A DNA stretch of 64,000 nucleotides from Vitis vinifera (lineage: Eukaryota; Streptophyta; Magnoliopsida; Vitales; Vitaceae): NCBI RefSeq assembly GCF_030704535.1, contig NC_081813.1, forward strand, positions 5,355,001 through 5,419,000, read 5' to 3'. The notes beneath the pieces were generated by a model. That model had not been told where the DNA came from. It ran no database searches and saw only the letters and a list, made by a program, of their open reading frames with translations. The position numbers were made by a program, and so were the translations under genes. Positions 1 through 12,383 of the stretch are shown in pieces. Each line of letters opens with the position of its first letter. The first letter of the stretch is position 1.

Positions 1-274
1 AATTGGAACCATAATCCAATTGTAAAAAGATTGGAAGCTTGGTTGAAGCTTCAAGATAGCGGAACCCTCACTCGATTAGGAGGTTGAGGAGAGTGGACGT
101 AGGCAAGGAAGTGCCAAACCACTATAAACTCTCGTGTTTGCACTCTCTCTTCCCTAGCTCGTTTAAATTATATGCAATTGTGTTTATTTTGTTTATTATA
201 TATTTGCATATAATTGTTTCTTATTTTTGCATAGTTTAAATTTGTGAAAAAGAGACTATCACCCTATTTACCCT

Positions 275-305
<31 letters not shown>

Positions 306-1170
306 ACCCCCCCTCCCCTCTAGGGTGATTACCATAGTTTGGATTAGCCTCAAATTCCTAACAAGTTTGAAATTTAAACAAGGCCTTTTATGGTCTCAAA
401 CAATTGTTTAGGGCCTAATTTAGGAGATTTGCTAAAACAACGAAAAATATGGGTTATATTCAAAGCCAAGGAGATCACTATTTTCATTAATCATTAAGAT
501 AAGGAAAAGATAACAACTTTCATAGTATATGTTGATGACATAATGGTAATAGGAGATGATTTGGAGGAAATAGAGAAACAACTTGGAAATGAGTTTGAAA
601 TTAAGTATCTTGGAAGGTTAAAATATTTTCTAGGGATCGAGGTTGCACATTCAAAGGAAGGAATAACTATTTCACAACATAAGTGTATAGTTGACCTTCT
701 CAAAGAAATAAGAATGTTAGGATGCAGACCAAAGACACCTCAATTGAGCCAAATCACAAACTTGATAGAGAAAAAGAAGATATGTTGAGAGATCAAGAGA
801 AATATCAATAATTAATGTGGAAGTTGATCTATTTATTGAATACTAAATTGAACATAACTTATGTGATGAGTATAGTGGGTCAATTCATTGATGACTCCAA
901 TAGAATTATTTGTTATTTAAAATCAACACCAAGAAAAGGCATTCAATTTTGAAATGTAGAAAAAATCATTCTTAAAGCATATATAGATATTGATTAGGCT
1001 ACGATTAGTTATAGATCAAAGATTGACCTTTGGTTATTGCACATTCTTAGGAGGATTAAAAAGCAATCAATGGTTGATATATTGACTAAGGACATATAGT
1101 ATGTAACATCACAAGCAAGTTGGAGATGAAGACTTTTCGATGGATAATATTTTTGAATTAAGTTTTTTCC
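1..1170 (+). mobile_element. Decayed Copia LTR-retrotransposon remains
   Basis: Bases 1-270 match the last part of the LTR at 36579-37725 (shared stretch around the phrase ggaaccctcactcgattagg). After a C-rich junction come plus-strand traces of a Copia reverse transcriptase and RNase H: a YVDDI-like stretch near 530, LGRLKYFLGIEVAHS near 615, and RNase H traces up to about 1165. The element is heavily decayed with many breaks, and its left end lies outside the window. It is an old fossil. The family call rests on RT motifs and the shared LTR segment. Confidence 0.75.
276..313. repeat. Homopolymer C run (30 C, then an interrupted C tract)
   Basis: Thirty consecutive C are followed by A and seven more C. 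The tract lies at the LTR/internal junction of the Copia remains. The related LTR near 37712 has only a short C-rich stretch (cacccctcctcttgg) at this place, so the tract looks like a local expansion of that motif or a sequencing or assembly length error. Confidence 0.85.
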
Positions 1171-3063
1171 TTATTAGTTTAATTATTATTATTTTTTTTG
1201 TAAATAGAGATATCTTAGGCTAGAGATAAGCTCCTTTGTTTTTCCATTTCTAACCTCTTGCAATTTGTATACATTTAGTATAATTCTATACAATATGGTT
1301 ATATTTGGTTTCCAAAAAACACTAGGAAAAGAAAAAAAAACACTAAGGAAATTGGTTTTCTTGTTTTTGGTTTTACTATAAAGGATATGAAAAAAAGTCA
1401 AATATAATTAAAATTATCAAAAATTTGTTTATTGTTAAATTATTTAATCATTATATTGAAAAGTTAAATAAGTGAAAAAAAGTTTAAAGTAATATATAAA
1501 AATAATTTAAGGTTAATTTCATTGACCTCCTTTAAGGTTTTGGCTAAATACACCTGGTGCTCATTGATTTGAAATTTCATTAAATATCTCTCTTAGCCTT
1601 CTCATTTGTTATTTTCATTCGCCTCATCTCTAGTTCAAAATAAGGAAGATATTCGATAAATTTTCAAACCAATAGAAATTAATTGTGTTTAGTTAAAACC
1701 TTATGGGAGGGAGATGAATAAAATTAACCTAATATTTTTTAATTTCCTTCACTTTTTATTTTCTTCTACTTTTTCTTTCTATTTTCTTTTTATTACATTT
1801 TCTCTCAATTTTTTCGAGAATCATAGCTTATAAAAGAGAAATTCTCAAAACCCCAAAGTATATGGCAAATAAAAACATATCCAACATAAAATAATCATAA
1901 ATCACAATAAATCATAAGAAATACAAGTTTTAATATAATTCTATTGGTTGAGAGAAGAAAATCAAAAGCAAATATCAAAGTCAGTTTCCATAATTTTTAA
2001 ATTGAACCTAGCTTCATGGTTGTTGAATTTTGACTAAATTGGTCAATTCTATCAATTTCCCATTCTCCCACTTACACCAATGCTGCTTAGATGTATTTAA
2101 TAAAATTGAAAACTTAATACTAAAAATATTTAAGCTCATTCCATAGAAGTGAAAAATGTTGGTATAATTTTAAAGTTTAAGCATTGAATTTTTGAATTTC
2201 CATTCTCTTTCATTCCTCTTACTCTTCAACTTAATAGGATTGGTTAGACCGATTCTGTCCTTGGCATTGCTACAGGTCAAACTAATTAAATCCTGTTGTC
2301 CTACCAATCATTACTCGTGTTCTCTTTCATTCTTGGACTTGATATCTATTGATCGGATTGAAAGGAAATTCAATAAAGTCCAAGGATCCCTCTTATTCCT
2401 TCCATAGGACCTTGGTTGAAGGTGATTTCTAGCTGATCAGACTTAAAAAATGCTTGGTGTAGATCACACCTTTTCACTCTCCGGTGATAAGTTGTTTTAC
2501 CAAACACCCGCTCACCAGTTTCTCCAGCTGGTGCCCGTCTGTTGAGACTTCCCTAAAAATCTTCCTTGTGTTGCTTTTCCTGTATTGCCTCCTGCAGAAG
2601 CCTATTCAGGATTTCAAACCTGTATTGCTTCCTTCAGTTCATATCCTTGTTCCTGTTTCCAATTTCAGGAAATTGGAGTAAACACAAAACACTTCCATCT
2701 TAAATTTACATAACTGCAATTCAAATTAGAAAATCTTCAGTTAATCTGGATTCCAAGTAAGTTAAGGGTACAAATTCAGTTCCACTCTTTGAATGAAATG
2801 CTACCTCAATCATAGATAAGCTGTGAACAAGAAATTCTCAGAAGACCATAGCAATATTTCACTAACATTTAGTGGCTAATTGGACCTTCTGAGAAACAAG
2901 CAAAAGACAAAATATGAACATTCAGATTATGCCAGGGAAGCCAAGTCTTCAATTATTCTTTCAGGAGGGACAATGGCTTATGTTTAACAACAAACCGTCC
3001 GAAGAACATCTACTATACTTCTATGTTTACAACTATTTCTTTCAGTAATTTGGAGGGTTCTGA
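1171..3063. other. Intergenic, no gene recognised
   Basis: AT-rich DNA. The reading frames at 2192-2407 and 2484-2681 (plus) show no recognisable domain and are probably chance. The last 150-250 bases before 3064 are probably the 3' UTR of the minus-strand DUF2921 gene. Confidence 0.5.
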
Positions 3064-6000
3064 TCATTCCTCACCATCATGATCTTTCTCGTGTGTGGCA
3101 TTCTCATTGACACCAGAAGCAAGCTCAGCCTCAAATGACTTGGAGGGCAACCTCTGATACACTGCCGAACCCAGAGGGAGAAGCCTACGCTTACCCAAAG
3201 TAAGTATCTGGCTGAGCTTCTCGTAATTCCACCTCTGCTGAATATAGACTATCACAGCGAGAAAAAATGCGGTGACTGGTATGGCAATGTCCCCAAACTT
3301 GGAGTAGAAATCCATGTTTGGGTTCACAAACTCATATTCTTCAGAGAAGTAAGGATTGGAAACAGGAGCCCTTATGTAATCATAGAAGTGAGGAAGAAGC
3401 CGGACAACTGTGATCCCGATAAAATACAGTTTTCTGAGTGGTTTGCAATGGATCTGCCACACAAAGTTCCCCATTACCTGAGGAAGCAGGAAAAAATCTT
3501 GGACAAGACCCACATACTCCTCCAGTTCTGTTTCCCATTCTCGCTGCACATGGAAATTTCCATTTGAATCAACATAACTTTCTGTTCGAAATTTCTCACC
3601 AGTTTGTGCAGCATGAATGATCAGAACAATTATATACCCAATCACATGTATGATCAAGGTAGTAATAAACACCCACTTATCACTTGGGACACGGTGTGAC
3701 TCAAGAGGAGCCCGTGTTAGTAATCTGATACGCGATTTCCACACCTTCTGACAAAGCCTTAGAGTTAGTAGAAATGAAACCAGCACAAGAAGCTTCACTG
3801 TGTAATCAATTACATGGAACCATTGATTCCTATCAAGCTCGTATGATGGTGTCCCATAAGAATCAGATGCTTTCTTGAAGAGAGCTTCTGCATCTGTGAT
3901 CAGAGGAAGGCTATACCCAAGAACCTGAACACCTAGCATGACAAGAGATATGTAAGGAACAGAATCCACATTATCTCTGATGTATAGCAGTTGGCTCACA
4001 ATGCAAGCGATCACCACAGAAAGTGTCAGAATCCTGAGAATCCCCTCTACACCTCTGCGAGAGAGAATGTTTTCTCGCTGTCTCCGGTACATAATTGGGA
4101 GAGTTTGGAACTTGATTGTGCTAAAATGGAGAGGGTCATCTTCATTCCTTGCGCTAGTTATAGAAATCCTAGCAATTGGATTCGTTAACCACTGAGCTGT
4201 AGTGGGTGGATAAGACACAATCACTTCAATTAAACAGTCCAACCCAGCTTCAAGATCCATGCTCTCAAATAAAGTTTTCCATGAGGCCCGGAAATCCCTG
4301 CAACCAACAAGGTACATCTTCCCAACATGTGGATCATAAAGACCTTCAACAAAAACCACAGAAAAATTCTTATAAGCTTTTCCAGTAAGCATTAGTTGAG
4401 CTGATACATTCAGAAGAAGCTGTTTTTCTGTATATTCAGCCTTAGTATGGTAAGGAGTGTCCTCCTCTACAGTGGAACCATTTGACCAATAGCGTCCAAA
4501 CAAAGGGCCAAGAGAGACAATCTCCATCTGGATCTCAATTCTTGGGACTGGAGACCTAGGGGGTGGATCAGGAATAGCAGAGACATGGAGTGTGAGATCT
4601 TCTGACAGAATAGAAAGACTGACTGGCGATGCCTCTGCATCTTCTAATTTAGGGAATGTCAGCAATGATTTTTTTATGACAGTTCCAAAACTGAAGGGCT
4701 CATTTTTCTCTAGGATGCTACCAGCAGAATCAAGTTTTGTGTACTGGTAATGCAGATGGGAAGACATGAAATGGTTTAAGTCCCACATCTCTGAAGGTTG
4801 AACTAGCTTTTCAAATGACAAAGGGAAGTATGAGCTGTGATCATTACTAATGCTCGAAATAGTCCCAACTATTATGCTTCTTTGCTTTACAGAAAAAGAC
4901 ACAGGAATGTATAAACAGATTCGAGAATTACAGCCACTCCCTTCTGCATCCGTGGAGCCAATGCAACCAACCATGCAGAGCTGCCCACTGGACGATCTCC
5001 AAATTCCCTCAGCAGGAAGAGTCATGTTGCTTAGCCCACTTCTCTGAGCTGCAGTATATGGATACTCAGAAGGAGGAACAGCTCTAAACACTGCAGAAAC
5101 CCGTGCAGAGTTGGTATTGTCACGTGCAGTTTTTTCCTCACAGTGAACATTCTGCATAAAAAGTTTCACTTCTTGAAAACCCCCATCTGTAGCTTTAATC
5201 TCCTTATCTGTCACAAATGGACCCAACTTACTGCAGTACTCATCTGTTCCATTGCATCTCCAGTTTGGCACGATGGTGAAAGCTTCCCCCTGACTAAATT
5301 TCTGAATAATTGCACAAAACTCTGTATCCTTATAAATTTCAATCCCATTATTCATAAAGCTATCTTTATATGGGTAAGGATCACAGGCTTTTGCCACAAC
5401 CTTTTCAGAACTGAATTCATATGCAGTATTCAACTGGGAAGAAATGCGAATTTCATCAAAGTACTTAGGGTTTGATTTTGGGTTCAAACTCTTCATTTCC
5501 CCATGCACTTCCCTTTTTGTCAAGGTGAATTTCTTGGGATAACGAAGAACAAGTAAGATTTGATCATCTTCTGAAAGTGGCAGCTGGTCATAACTATGAC
5601 CAGAAGCCTCCAACCATGCCCATGGATCCGAAGATTCAGGCTCCCGAGAAGGCAACATTGTAGTACCTAACAAGCACATTACTTTTTCCCCATTATTTTC
5701 CTTTGATTCTGTGTAGATTCCTTGGAAAGAAACTGAGAGCTGAGAATTACCAGGCCATACCTGGAACTGAGGGCCATAAATTTTTTCCACAAATGAATTT
5801 TCCAGAGTAATGCCTAGTGTCAAGAGCCCACTGACACTGACCGAGTTCTTCAATCGACGGGTAGTATCAACATCGGTAACCCAGAAAGAAACTAAATTCA
5901 TGGGTGTATGAAAATCAGATGAGTTATCCCAAGATTTTCTAACAACATATGGCATTAATGGTAACCCACCAGCATCTTGAACCCAATCCCCATTCACAAA

Positions 6001-6243
6001 AGGGAGCTCTTTCTTGATACTATAAACTCTGTTATCATCAGGCTTCAACTCAGAAGCTGATGACAGAACAAAGCCACATGCTTTCTTTACCTCATCAATC
6101 CTATCATACTTGTAGGTCACAGAAGGCTCATTTCTAAGATCAAACTCTTCACCGTAAAGAGATGAATTTGAGCAGCTAAAGAACAATACCATCAACAACC
6201 CACAAACAGTCCACGCATGAATACTCAAATTCATAATCTTCAT
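3064..6243 (-). CDS. DUF2921 family polytopic membrane protein (gene 1)
   Basis: Single-exon frame of 1059 residues, the same length I recall for Arabidopsis At1g52780 (function unknown; the label 'PII uridylyltransferase' in databases is unsupported here). Residues 8-24 form a hydrophobic signal-like segment. A Cys-containing, N-glycosylation-rich lumenal part reaches to about 730. About seven hydrophobic helices follow (near 732-754, 761-784, 809-831, 855-877, 910-932, 938-955, 982-1000), then a charged Cys-free tail. A motif of the form EG-Y/W...G..MC.VGC occurs three times (near 174-193, 412-428, 633-649). LVQDFFLLPQ (913-922) resembles the membrane part of the E3 ligases FLY1/TUL1 as I remember it, but no RING is present. 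Probably an endomembrane protein. It is more diverged from the two downstream paralogues than they are from each other. The family call is firm; function is unknown. Confidence 0.93.
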   Translation of the reverse strand: MKIMNLSIHAWTVCGLLMVLFFSCSNSSLYGEEFDLRNEPSVTYKYDRIDEVKKACGFVLSSASELKPDDNRVYSIKKELPFVNGDWVQDAGGLPLMPYVVRKSWDNSSDFHTPMNLVSFWVTDVDTTRRLKNSVSVSGLLTLGITLENSFVEKIYGPQFQVWPGNSQLSVSFQGIYTESKENNGEKVMCLLGTTMLPSREPESSDPWAWLEASGHSYDQLPLSEDDQILLVLRYPKKFTLTKREVHGEMKSLNPKSNPKYFDEIRISSQLNTAYEFSSEKVVAKACDPYPYKDSFMNNGIEIYKDTEFCAIIQKFSQGEAFTIVPNWRCNGTDEYCSKLGPFVTDKEIKATDGGFQEVKLFMQNVHCEEKTARDNTNSARVSAVFRAVPPSEYPYTAAQRSGLSNMTLPAEGIWRSSSGQLCMVGCIGSTDAEGSGCNSRICLYIPVSFSVKQRSIIVGTISSISNDHSSYFPLSFEKLVQPSEMWDLNHFMSSHLHYQYTKLDSAGSILEKNEPFSFGTVIKKSLLTFPKLEDAEASPVSLSILSEDLTLHVSAIPDPPPRSPVPRIEIQMEIVSLGPLFGRYWSNGSTVEEDTPYHTKAEYTEKQLLLNVSAQLMLTGKAYKNFSVVFVEGLYDPHVGKMYLVGCRDFRASWKTLFESMDLEAGLDCLIEVIVSYPPTTAQWLTNPIARISITSARNEDDPLHFSTIKFQTLPIMYRRQRENILSRRGVEGILRILTLSVVIACIVSQLLYIRDNVDSVPYISLVMLGVQVLGYSLPLITDAEALFKKASDSYGTPSYELDRNQWFHVIDYTVKLLVLVSFLLTLRLCQKVWKSRIRLLTRAPLESHRVPSDKWVFITTLIIHVIGYIIVLIIHAAQTGEKFRTESYVDSNGNFHVQREWETELEEYVGLVQDFFLLPQVMGNFVWQIHCKPLRKLYFIGITVVRLLPHFYDYIRAPVSNPYFSEEYEFVNPNMDFYSKFGDIAIPVTAFFLAVIVYIQQRWNYEKLSQILTLGKRRLLPLGSAVYQRLPSKSFEAELASGVNENATHEKDHDGEE

Positions 6244-6670
6244 GATTTCAAATCTTAAACCCTAATCACTTTTCCCACAATTGCGCAGCCACCCAACCAA
6301 CCCAAATCACAAAACTTGAAAACCCAATTCTCTCAACACAAACGGGCGTATGAAATTTTACAGTTTTTTATGAATCGCCCACAAGTCATGAACACTCAGT
6401 TCACAATTCACCCGTAAAAAGTATCATCAAAACATTTGCAAACAAAGCTGAAGGAAACTAACAGGGTCGGTCAGCATTAAGCTTATTGTTTGATGGGCAT
6501 GGTGCAGAGACTATGAAATTTGGTGAGAAGAGAACTGACCTGAAAATGGAGAGTTTTATTGGGTTCTTCACTACAGATCTGTCAGAAGCTCAAAGCCCAG
6601 TAGCTCTGGTTTGGATCTTGAAAATCGATGTGTCTGAGAATTAAAGAGAGAGAGAGAGAGGTGTGAAATT
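6244..6670 (-). promoter_or_regulatory. 5' leader of DUF2921 gene 1 with probable UTR intron
   Basis: On the minus strand a consensus donor (CAG|GTCAGT) sits at about 6540/6539, as in the two paralogues, which also have 5' UTR introns. The acceptor between 6539 and the ATG at 6243 is not clear to me. A GA dinucleotide run at about 6645-6660 is typical of plant 5' UTR or core promoter DNA, so transcription probably begins near 6650-6750. Confidence 0.5.
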
Positions 6671-9236
6671 TAAGTTAGCATATGGCTGTGGAGCAAGTCA
6701 GCTCCTTTCACTTTAGTAGTAGTATTCAACTGTTGAGCACTTTTATGCCACTCTCCCGAACAGCGCGTCATGTAACTGTCATATACCTAATTACAATTTA
6801 GTAATTTACCAATCAAAATGCCAAACCAAAAATAAATATAAAAAAATTAAAAATAATAAATTTTTTTTATTTATTAATTCAAACTTATTTTTTTATTTTA
6901 ATATTTTAATATAAAAATCAAGGGTTTGATTACAATATTGAAAGAGACTTGTTTTCGATACCTATCTATTACTTATATTTTAATCTCATTTATTTGTATT
7001 TTTATATATTAATTTCATTCATATTTACTTTTATTTTATTGCTTAAATCTCATCATACATATTTCAACGATCTTGATATTTTATTCAATAAATACTTTTG
7101 ATTACTTATTATTTATTTTAAGTTATACTATTAAATTATTTTATCAAACATACTTAATTACTTAATAATTCAAATTAAATTATTAAATCATTTTATAAGT
7201 TATTAAGTCTGTTTATCAAACACCAATTAAGTAATTTTAAAATGTCTAAATAAAATATATATTTTTTAAATTATTTCATAGAAAAACTTTTTTTTTTTTT
7301 CCCTTTAATGAGTAAAGTCAACGAACAAATAATCAAATTTAAAAAGGAATATGAGTTGAGAAGGGGACAAATAACAATTTCTGAAGAGTCTTCGTGTTTC
7401 ACACGGACTACAGAGCGCGTGGACGAGTGTACGCATGAAAATCAAATGGATTCCCGAAACGTGTCGGTTGGAGGACATCATCGTCATTTCAAGTTATCCC
7501 AAAACTGGAAAAATGGACTGTCCACGTGGATGGGCATTTCCTGATATTTACAAATAAATTGAGGGTGTTATTGAAATAAAATAAGACATCAAACGTTAAC
7601 ATCTTTACCAGCTATGAACACGCCGAAGTTGGTGGCATGGAAGCAGATCGCCAACCACCCCGGTGGTTGTGAAGAGGACTGACCTTCATAAATTTATATA
7701 GAAATATTGGAATCTGTGGACCCATTTGATTTAGAGTAGTTTCTCAAAGTGATTATGTATGTTAATGGTTTTGGGCATGCTTAGATGGACTTCCAAAAAA
7801 AAATTAAAAGTTATTTTTTAAGTTTAATAAGAATTTTTATTCCTATTTAACTAATTTTATTGGAACGATATTTGAAAAAAAAAATATTGAAATTAGGAAA
7901 ATATTGGTTCTTATAAAAAAAATTCTCATTTAGGTTGTATAAATTTTTTTAATGTTTATTAAAAAAATTATGATACCAATAATATCCTTTAAAAATTACA
8001 ACTTTAATTGAATTTTTAACTTCTAATTAAAATTTAAAACATGAAGTTATTTCACAAAGCATTAAAAAACCATTTTCATTCTCCATGATTTTTTTAGATA
8101 TATGTACTTTTATTAAGCATTCTTTGAATACCAAAAAGCTAGAAAATAATAGTAACTTATACATACATATATATGAGGAGTTTTTGGGCAAAATAACACT
8201 TTCATAAATATATAAAAGGTTTAACCATTTACAAAAACTTATGTCATAAAAGATATTTTAAGAAAAAAAGAAATTTAAGTTAAGTTTCAATTGTTAACTA
8301 GGGTTTTATTTTTTAATTGAAGTCACAAATGGCAATTGAGGCTTCTTTTGATTTCATTTTTTAACCGAAAGGGGAATGAGATGGAGAGAAGGGGGGGAAA
8401 GGAAAATAAATTTAAAGAATAAAAAGAATTTTCTCTAGCTTTCGTGGATCCAAAGGGGTTAGTTTGCATATAAGTTTCAAAAGCAGCCCAATCTCCACAT
8501 TATGCATGCACGGAAGGCTAGTTTGGTTCAAAATTCAAAGCACGAGTCTTTAAAAATTATTTCTAAAATTTGAGACAATAAATGCCTCAATTTTCTAAAT
8601 AATATTTTTCTTAATACAAGTTTCAAAAAAAAAAAAATTACATTGTGGATTAGATTTGTTATCATTTTCAATTTTTTCTTTTTAAAAATAAAAATAGTAG
8701 TAATATAATAATTTTTATATAAAAAGTATGAATTAACCTTTGTCACCTACTCCAAGGGCGTAATGGTCATTTCACACTTCAAACCTCAAAGCTTAAAGTG
8801 TAACCTAACCCAAACAATTATCTTGTAACTGGAAGTTGCTAATTATCAAATACTTGTTCAGAGTAGCGAAACAAAATTCTAATATCTTCAAAACTTAACT
8901 TTAAAACTAAGTATTTATCAACCAAAATCCATTATTCAAATAGATTGCAAACTCAAACAATTCAAGTGCTAACAAAATTTTCATAATCTCCAAATCTCAA
9001 CTTCAAACTATAAAAAAAAAAAAAAAAGAATATATATATAGGTTAATATCATTAAAAGAAGAAATAGGTCTAGGAAACCTACATAATGATGGGTTTGGAG
9101 TAAATAAATAAATTCTTGTATAAAGTGACGAGAGAAATTATTTCAAATAAGTATTTCTAAGAAATTCAATTTAGTTTAGGAATTATAAACAAATTATTGA
9201 GGATAGATTTTTTTTTTTTAAATTATTGATACCATT
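6671..9236. other. Intergenic, AT-rich; upstream region of DUF2921 gene 1
   Basis: No gene recognised. The stretch 7100-7240 repeats the phrase ttatcaaacatactta / ttattaagt in direct and inverted form, as in small hAT-type MITEs, but no clean ends could be set. The frames at 7305-7544 and 8528-8746 look like chance. Long A and T runs occur throughout. Confidence 0.45.
7523..7528. promoter_or_regulatory. G-box (CACGTG)
   Basis: A perfect palindromic G-box inside ccacgtgg, about 850 bp upstream of the presumed start of DUF2921 gene 1. G-boxes bind bZIP and bHLH factors. At this distance its relevance is only a possibility. Confidence 0.3.
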
Positions 9237-9654
9237 TGTAACGACCTGTTCCCAACTGTGTAGATATTGTCCGCTTTTGACCCAAAGGAACCCTTACGGC
9301 TTTAAAACGCATTTACAGGGTTAAAAGGAATTCATACTTATATAGCGTCAGGAACTTTCCCCCCTATCCGATGTGGGATGTCACAAACACCCCTCATACA
9401 GACACAACGTCCTCATTGTGTCTCATGGGATTGCGGGGTCAAACGGACAAACACCCCTTATGGAGCCAAACAAACCCCCACATCGGGGTCGGGGATTGGT
9501 TCTAATACCATTTGTAATGACCCGCTCCCAACCATGTAGATATTGTCCGCTTTGGATCCAAAGGGGCCCTCACGGATTTAAAACACGTCTACAGGGTTAA
9601 GAGGAGTCTATACTTACATAACATCAGGAATTTTCCCTCCTATCCGATGTGACA
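9237..9654 (-). mobile_element. TRIM (terminal-repeat retrotransposon in miniature)
   Basis: Two direct repeats of about 145 bp (9237-9385 and 9513-9654) begin TGTAA and end in CA, and share the core agatattgtccgcttt. They flank about 127 bp of non-coding DNA. Read on the minus strand the repeat starts TGTGACATCCCACATCGG, and the right repeat is followed by tggtattagaacc, close to the initiator-Met tRNA primer site TGGTATCAGAGC, so the element is oriented minus. There is no coding capacity, as usual for TRIMs. It is not recent, since the two repeats differ at many sites. The LTR is shorter than in Cassandra, so I do not assign a family. Confidence 0.8.
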
Positions 9655-10144
9655 ACCTTATATTAAATCATTTTTAAAATTCTTAAAATTTAAGATAGTA
9701 AAAAAAATTTAATATCTCAATTTTTTAAATAGTTTTCAAAAATCATAGCTTTTAAATTAAATTTTAAAAAATTGTCATACTTTTTGGAAATTATTATAAT
9801 TTTTATGTTTTTTTTTATTTTAAAAAAGACAAGTGTATCTAAATGACATCTAAAATTTATTAACATCTAGAGATGTCAAGCAAGTGCCAGATTTATGCTT
9901 CAATGTCATGTTTGGTTTTGCAAAAAAAGATTAGATGTGTTGCAATTTATACAAAATGCAAAAAAAAAAAAAAAAAAACATGTAAGAATGAGTTGAATGC
10001 TAAAAAATATGTCTCTTTGGAGTCATGACATAAGAAGTTGGGATATATGAGAGAAAGAATTGCAAGTCTTGAGGAGGAAGTCCCCAATTCCCTTGGCCAA
10101 AATGGCTTCTTATCTCCATATAACCGCTCTTTGTTTGACAAACT
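9655..10144. other. AT-rich intergenic
   Basis: No gene seen. It includes a run of 20 A near 9960. Part of 9990-10144 may belong to the old Copia fragment that follows, but I cannot identify domains in it. Confidence 0.4.
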
Positions 10145-10356
10145 AAATTGATATACTATGTGTGTGGCTCGTCAATATATATGGAATCTCTAAAGGGAAC
10201 CAAAACTTTGTTACCTTGATTGATGATGCCATCAAGAAAGTGTAGGTGTATTTGTCAAGAGAGACCGAGAAGAACTTAAAAGTGTCGCAAATCTAATAAT
10301 GGAAGTGAGTACATGGGAAATGAGAGATAGATGCATAAAACATGAGAATAATGTTT
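10145..10356 (+). mobile_element. Old Copia integrase fragment, left part (outermost nest layer)
   Basis: The plus strand shows traces of a Copia integrase core (YGISKGNQNFVTLIDDA, VWVYLSRE). It is interrupted at 10357 by the minus-strand Copia, and the same fossil continues at 25909-26328. Decayed, with several breaks; older than both insertions inside it. Confidence 0.65.
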
Positions 10357-10361
10357 GGTAC

Positions 10362-10692
10362 TGTTGGTAGCAGGGTAGGTTAACACACCAAGCAACAGAG
10401 AACAGAGTTGTGCTGCTATTGCTCTATATTTTTATTGGATCATAAGGCAAAATTTATACACGATATTGTAACAGATATGACCTCAAAAAAAGCAGCAAAT
10501 TAAGCTACTTGTTGAACAAACAACTACCTATTACAAAATAGCATCAGAATTTGACTTAAAAACAATAACATAAAAATAGCATCAGCAAAACAGAAACATA
10601 AAAATAGCATCAGCACTCTCGTTGACTTCAATTGCATGTGGTTGATGTTTGCAGCCTTTCTTTCGGCAGATACTAAGGCATAACTCTCAACA
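10362..10692 (-). repeat. 3' LTR of the nested Copia
   Basis: 331 bp, TGTTGG...CAACA, pairs with 25567-25903. The purine-rich tract lies just inside (about 10693-10720). Confidence 0.9.
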
Positions 10693-12383
10693 CTCCTCCT
10701 TGACTTAGGAGCTGCAAACTCCAAGTCTTTCTAGTAGAAACTCAAATCTTATTCTAGGATGAGATTTAGTCAGAATATTTGTATTCTGACTTTCTGTATT
10801 GTAATGGACTAGTTGTATATCTCTTTCTTTCTGTACTTCCCTCAGAAAATATAATTTAATCTTAAAGTGCTTTGTTTTACCATGAAAAACTGGATCATTT
10901 GCAATGGATATAGTGGCTTGGTTGTCTACAAATACTTGTGTACTCACTTCTTGCTTCATATCCAAATATGTCAGCAACTTTCTAAGCCATAAGGCTTGAT
11001 TTACAACCGCAACAACAACAATATACTATGCCTCAGCTATGGATTGAGCCATGACTTCTTGCTTTTTTGAACTCCATGAAAAAACACCAGAACCAAAGCT
11101 AAAACAATTCTCATATCATCAACACAACCAACCCAATCACTATCAGAAAATCCATGAAAATTGAAACTTTGAACTTGACTGAACTTAATGCCATAATCCA
11201 CAGTGCCTATAACATATCTTATCACACGCTTTGCTACCTAGAAATGAATTTCACTAGCACAATGCATGTATCTCGAAAGTAGACTTACATCATTTATTAT
11301 ATATGGTCTTGTTGCAGTCAAGTACATTAAGCATCCAATCATGCTTCGATAAAGTCCTTCATATACCTTTTCAGCACCATCCTCCTTATAGAACTTCTCT
11401 TTCTGGTTCATAGGGGTAGATGTAGGTTTGCATTCCTCCATTCTGAATTTCTTTGGCATATTTTTGTTAGCAGATGAAAATCTCATTCTGCTTCTGGTGT
11501 ACTTCCATTCCCAAGAAGTAAGACATCTCACCCAAGTCTGTCATATTAAAGACCTGCTCCATTTCAGCCTTGAATTTGTTCACAAACCCTGCATTACTTC
11601 TTGTTACAAGCAAAACATCAACATATAGAGAAACAATTAATATATCTTCTTCAATCTTCTTAATGTAGAGTGTAAATTTACTCAAGCTCTTGTGGAAGCC
11701 TAAAGTTAGCAGGTGAGTATCAATCCTATTGTACTAGGCTCTAGGGGCTTGTCTTAACCCATACAAGGCCTTCTTAAGGAGGTATACTTTTTTTTTTTTT
11801 TTTCCTTTGATAGCAAAACTTTCTGGTTGCTCAACAAAAATCTCTTCCTCCAGGTAGCCATTCAAAAATGCTGACTTCACATCTAGTTGATAAATCCTCC
11901 ATTTTCTTTGAGCTGCAAGAGCCAACAACATCCTGATTGTATCCAAACGAGCTACTGGTGCAAAGGTTTCCGAAAAGTCAACACCAAACATTTGTGCACA
12001 CCCTTTAACAACCAGCCTTGTTTTATGCTTGTTTACAGAACCATCAGAGTTGAGTTTGGTTCTGTAAACCCACTTAACCCCAATAGGTTTTTTTGTGTGA
12101 AAGTCTATCTACTAGCTCCCAAGTGTTGTTCTTGTCAATCATATATAGCTCCTCCTGCATTTCAACCCTCCATTTTTTATGTTCAACAACCTCAACAAAC
12201 CTTGCAGGTTCAAGAACAACTATATTACACCTTTGATAAATATCAAAAAGTGTCCCGAAGCCTCTAATTGGAAGTTCATCAACATCTTCATCAATATACT
12301 GCTGATTCTGCTCATTCCAGCTCCATTTCTTCGTTTCCAAAAAGTTAACTTCTCTGCTTACCACAATTTTACTAGTTTATGGC

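Noticed and set aside
2192-2681. Two plus-strand frames (71 and 65 residues) upstream of DUF2921 gene 1
   Set aside because: No domain, no start context, no splice support, and low-complexity composition; probably chance.
7305-7544. Frame of 78 residues near a G-box
   Set aside because: No recognisable domain, and an overlapping frame exists on the other strand; probably chance.
9237-9654. TRIM assigned to the Cassandra family
   Set aside because: Its LTR is only about 145 bp and I cannot show a 5S-like promoter in it, so the family is left open.
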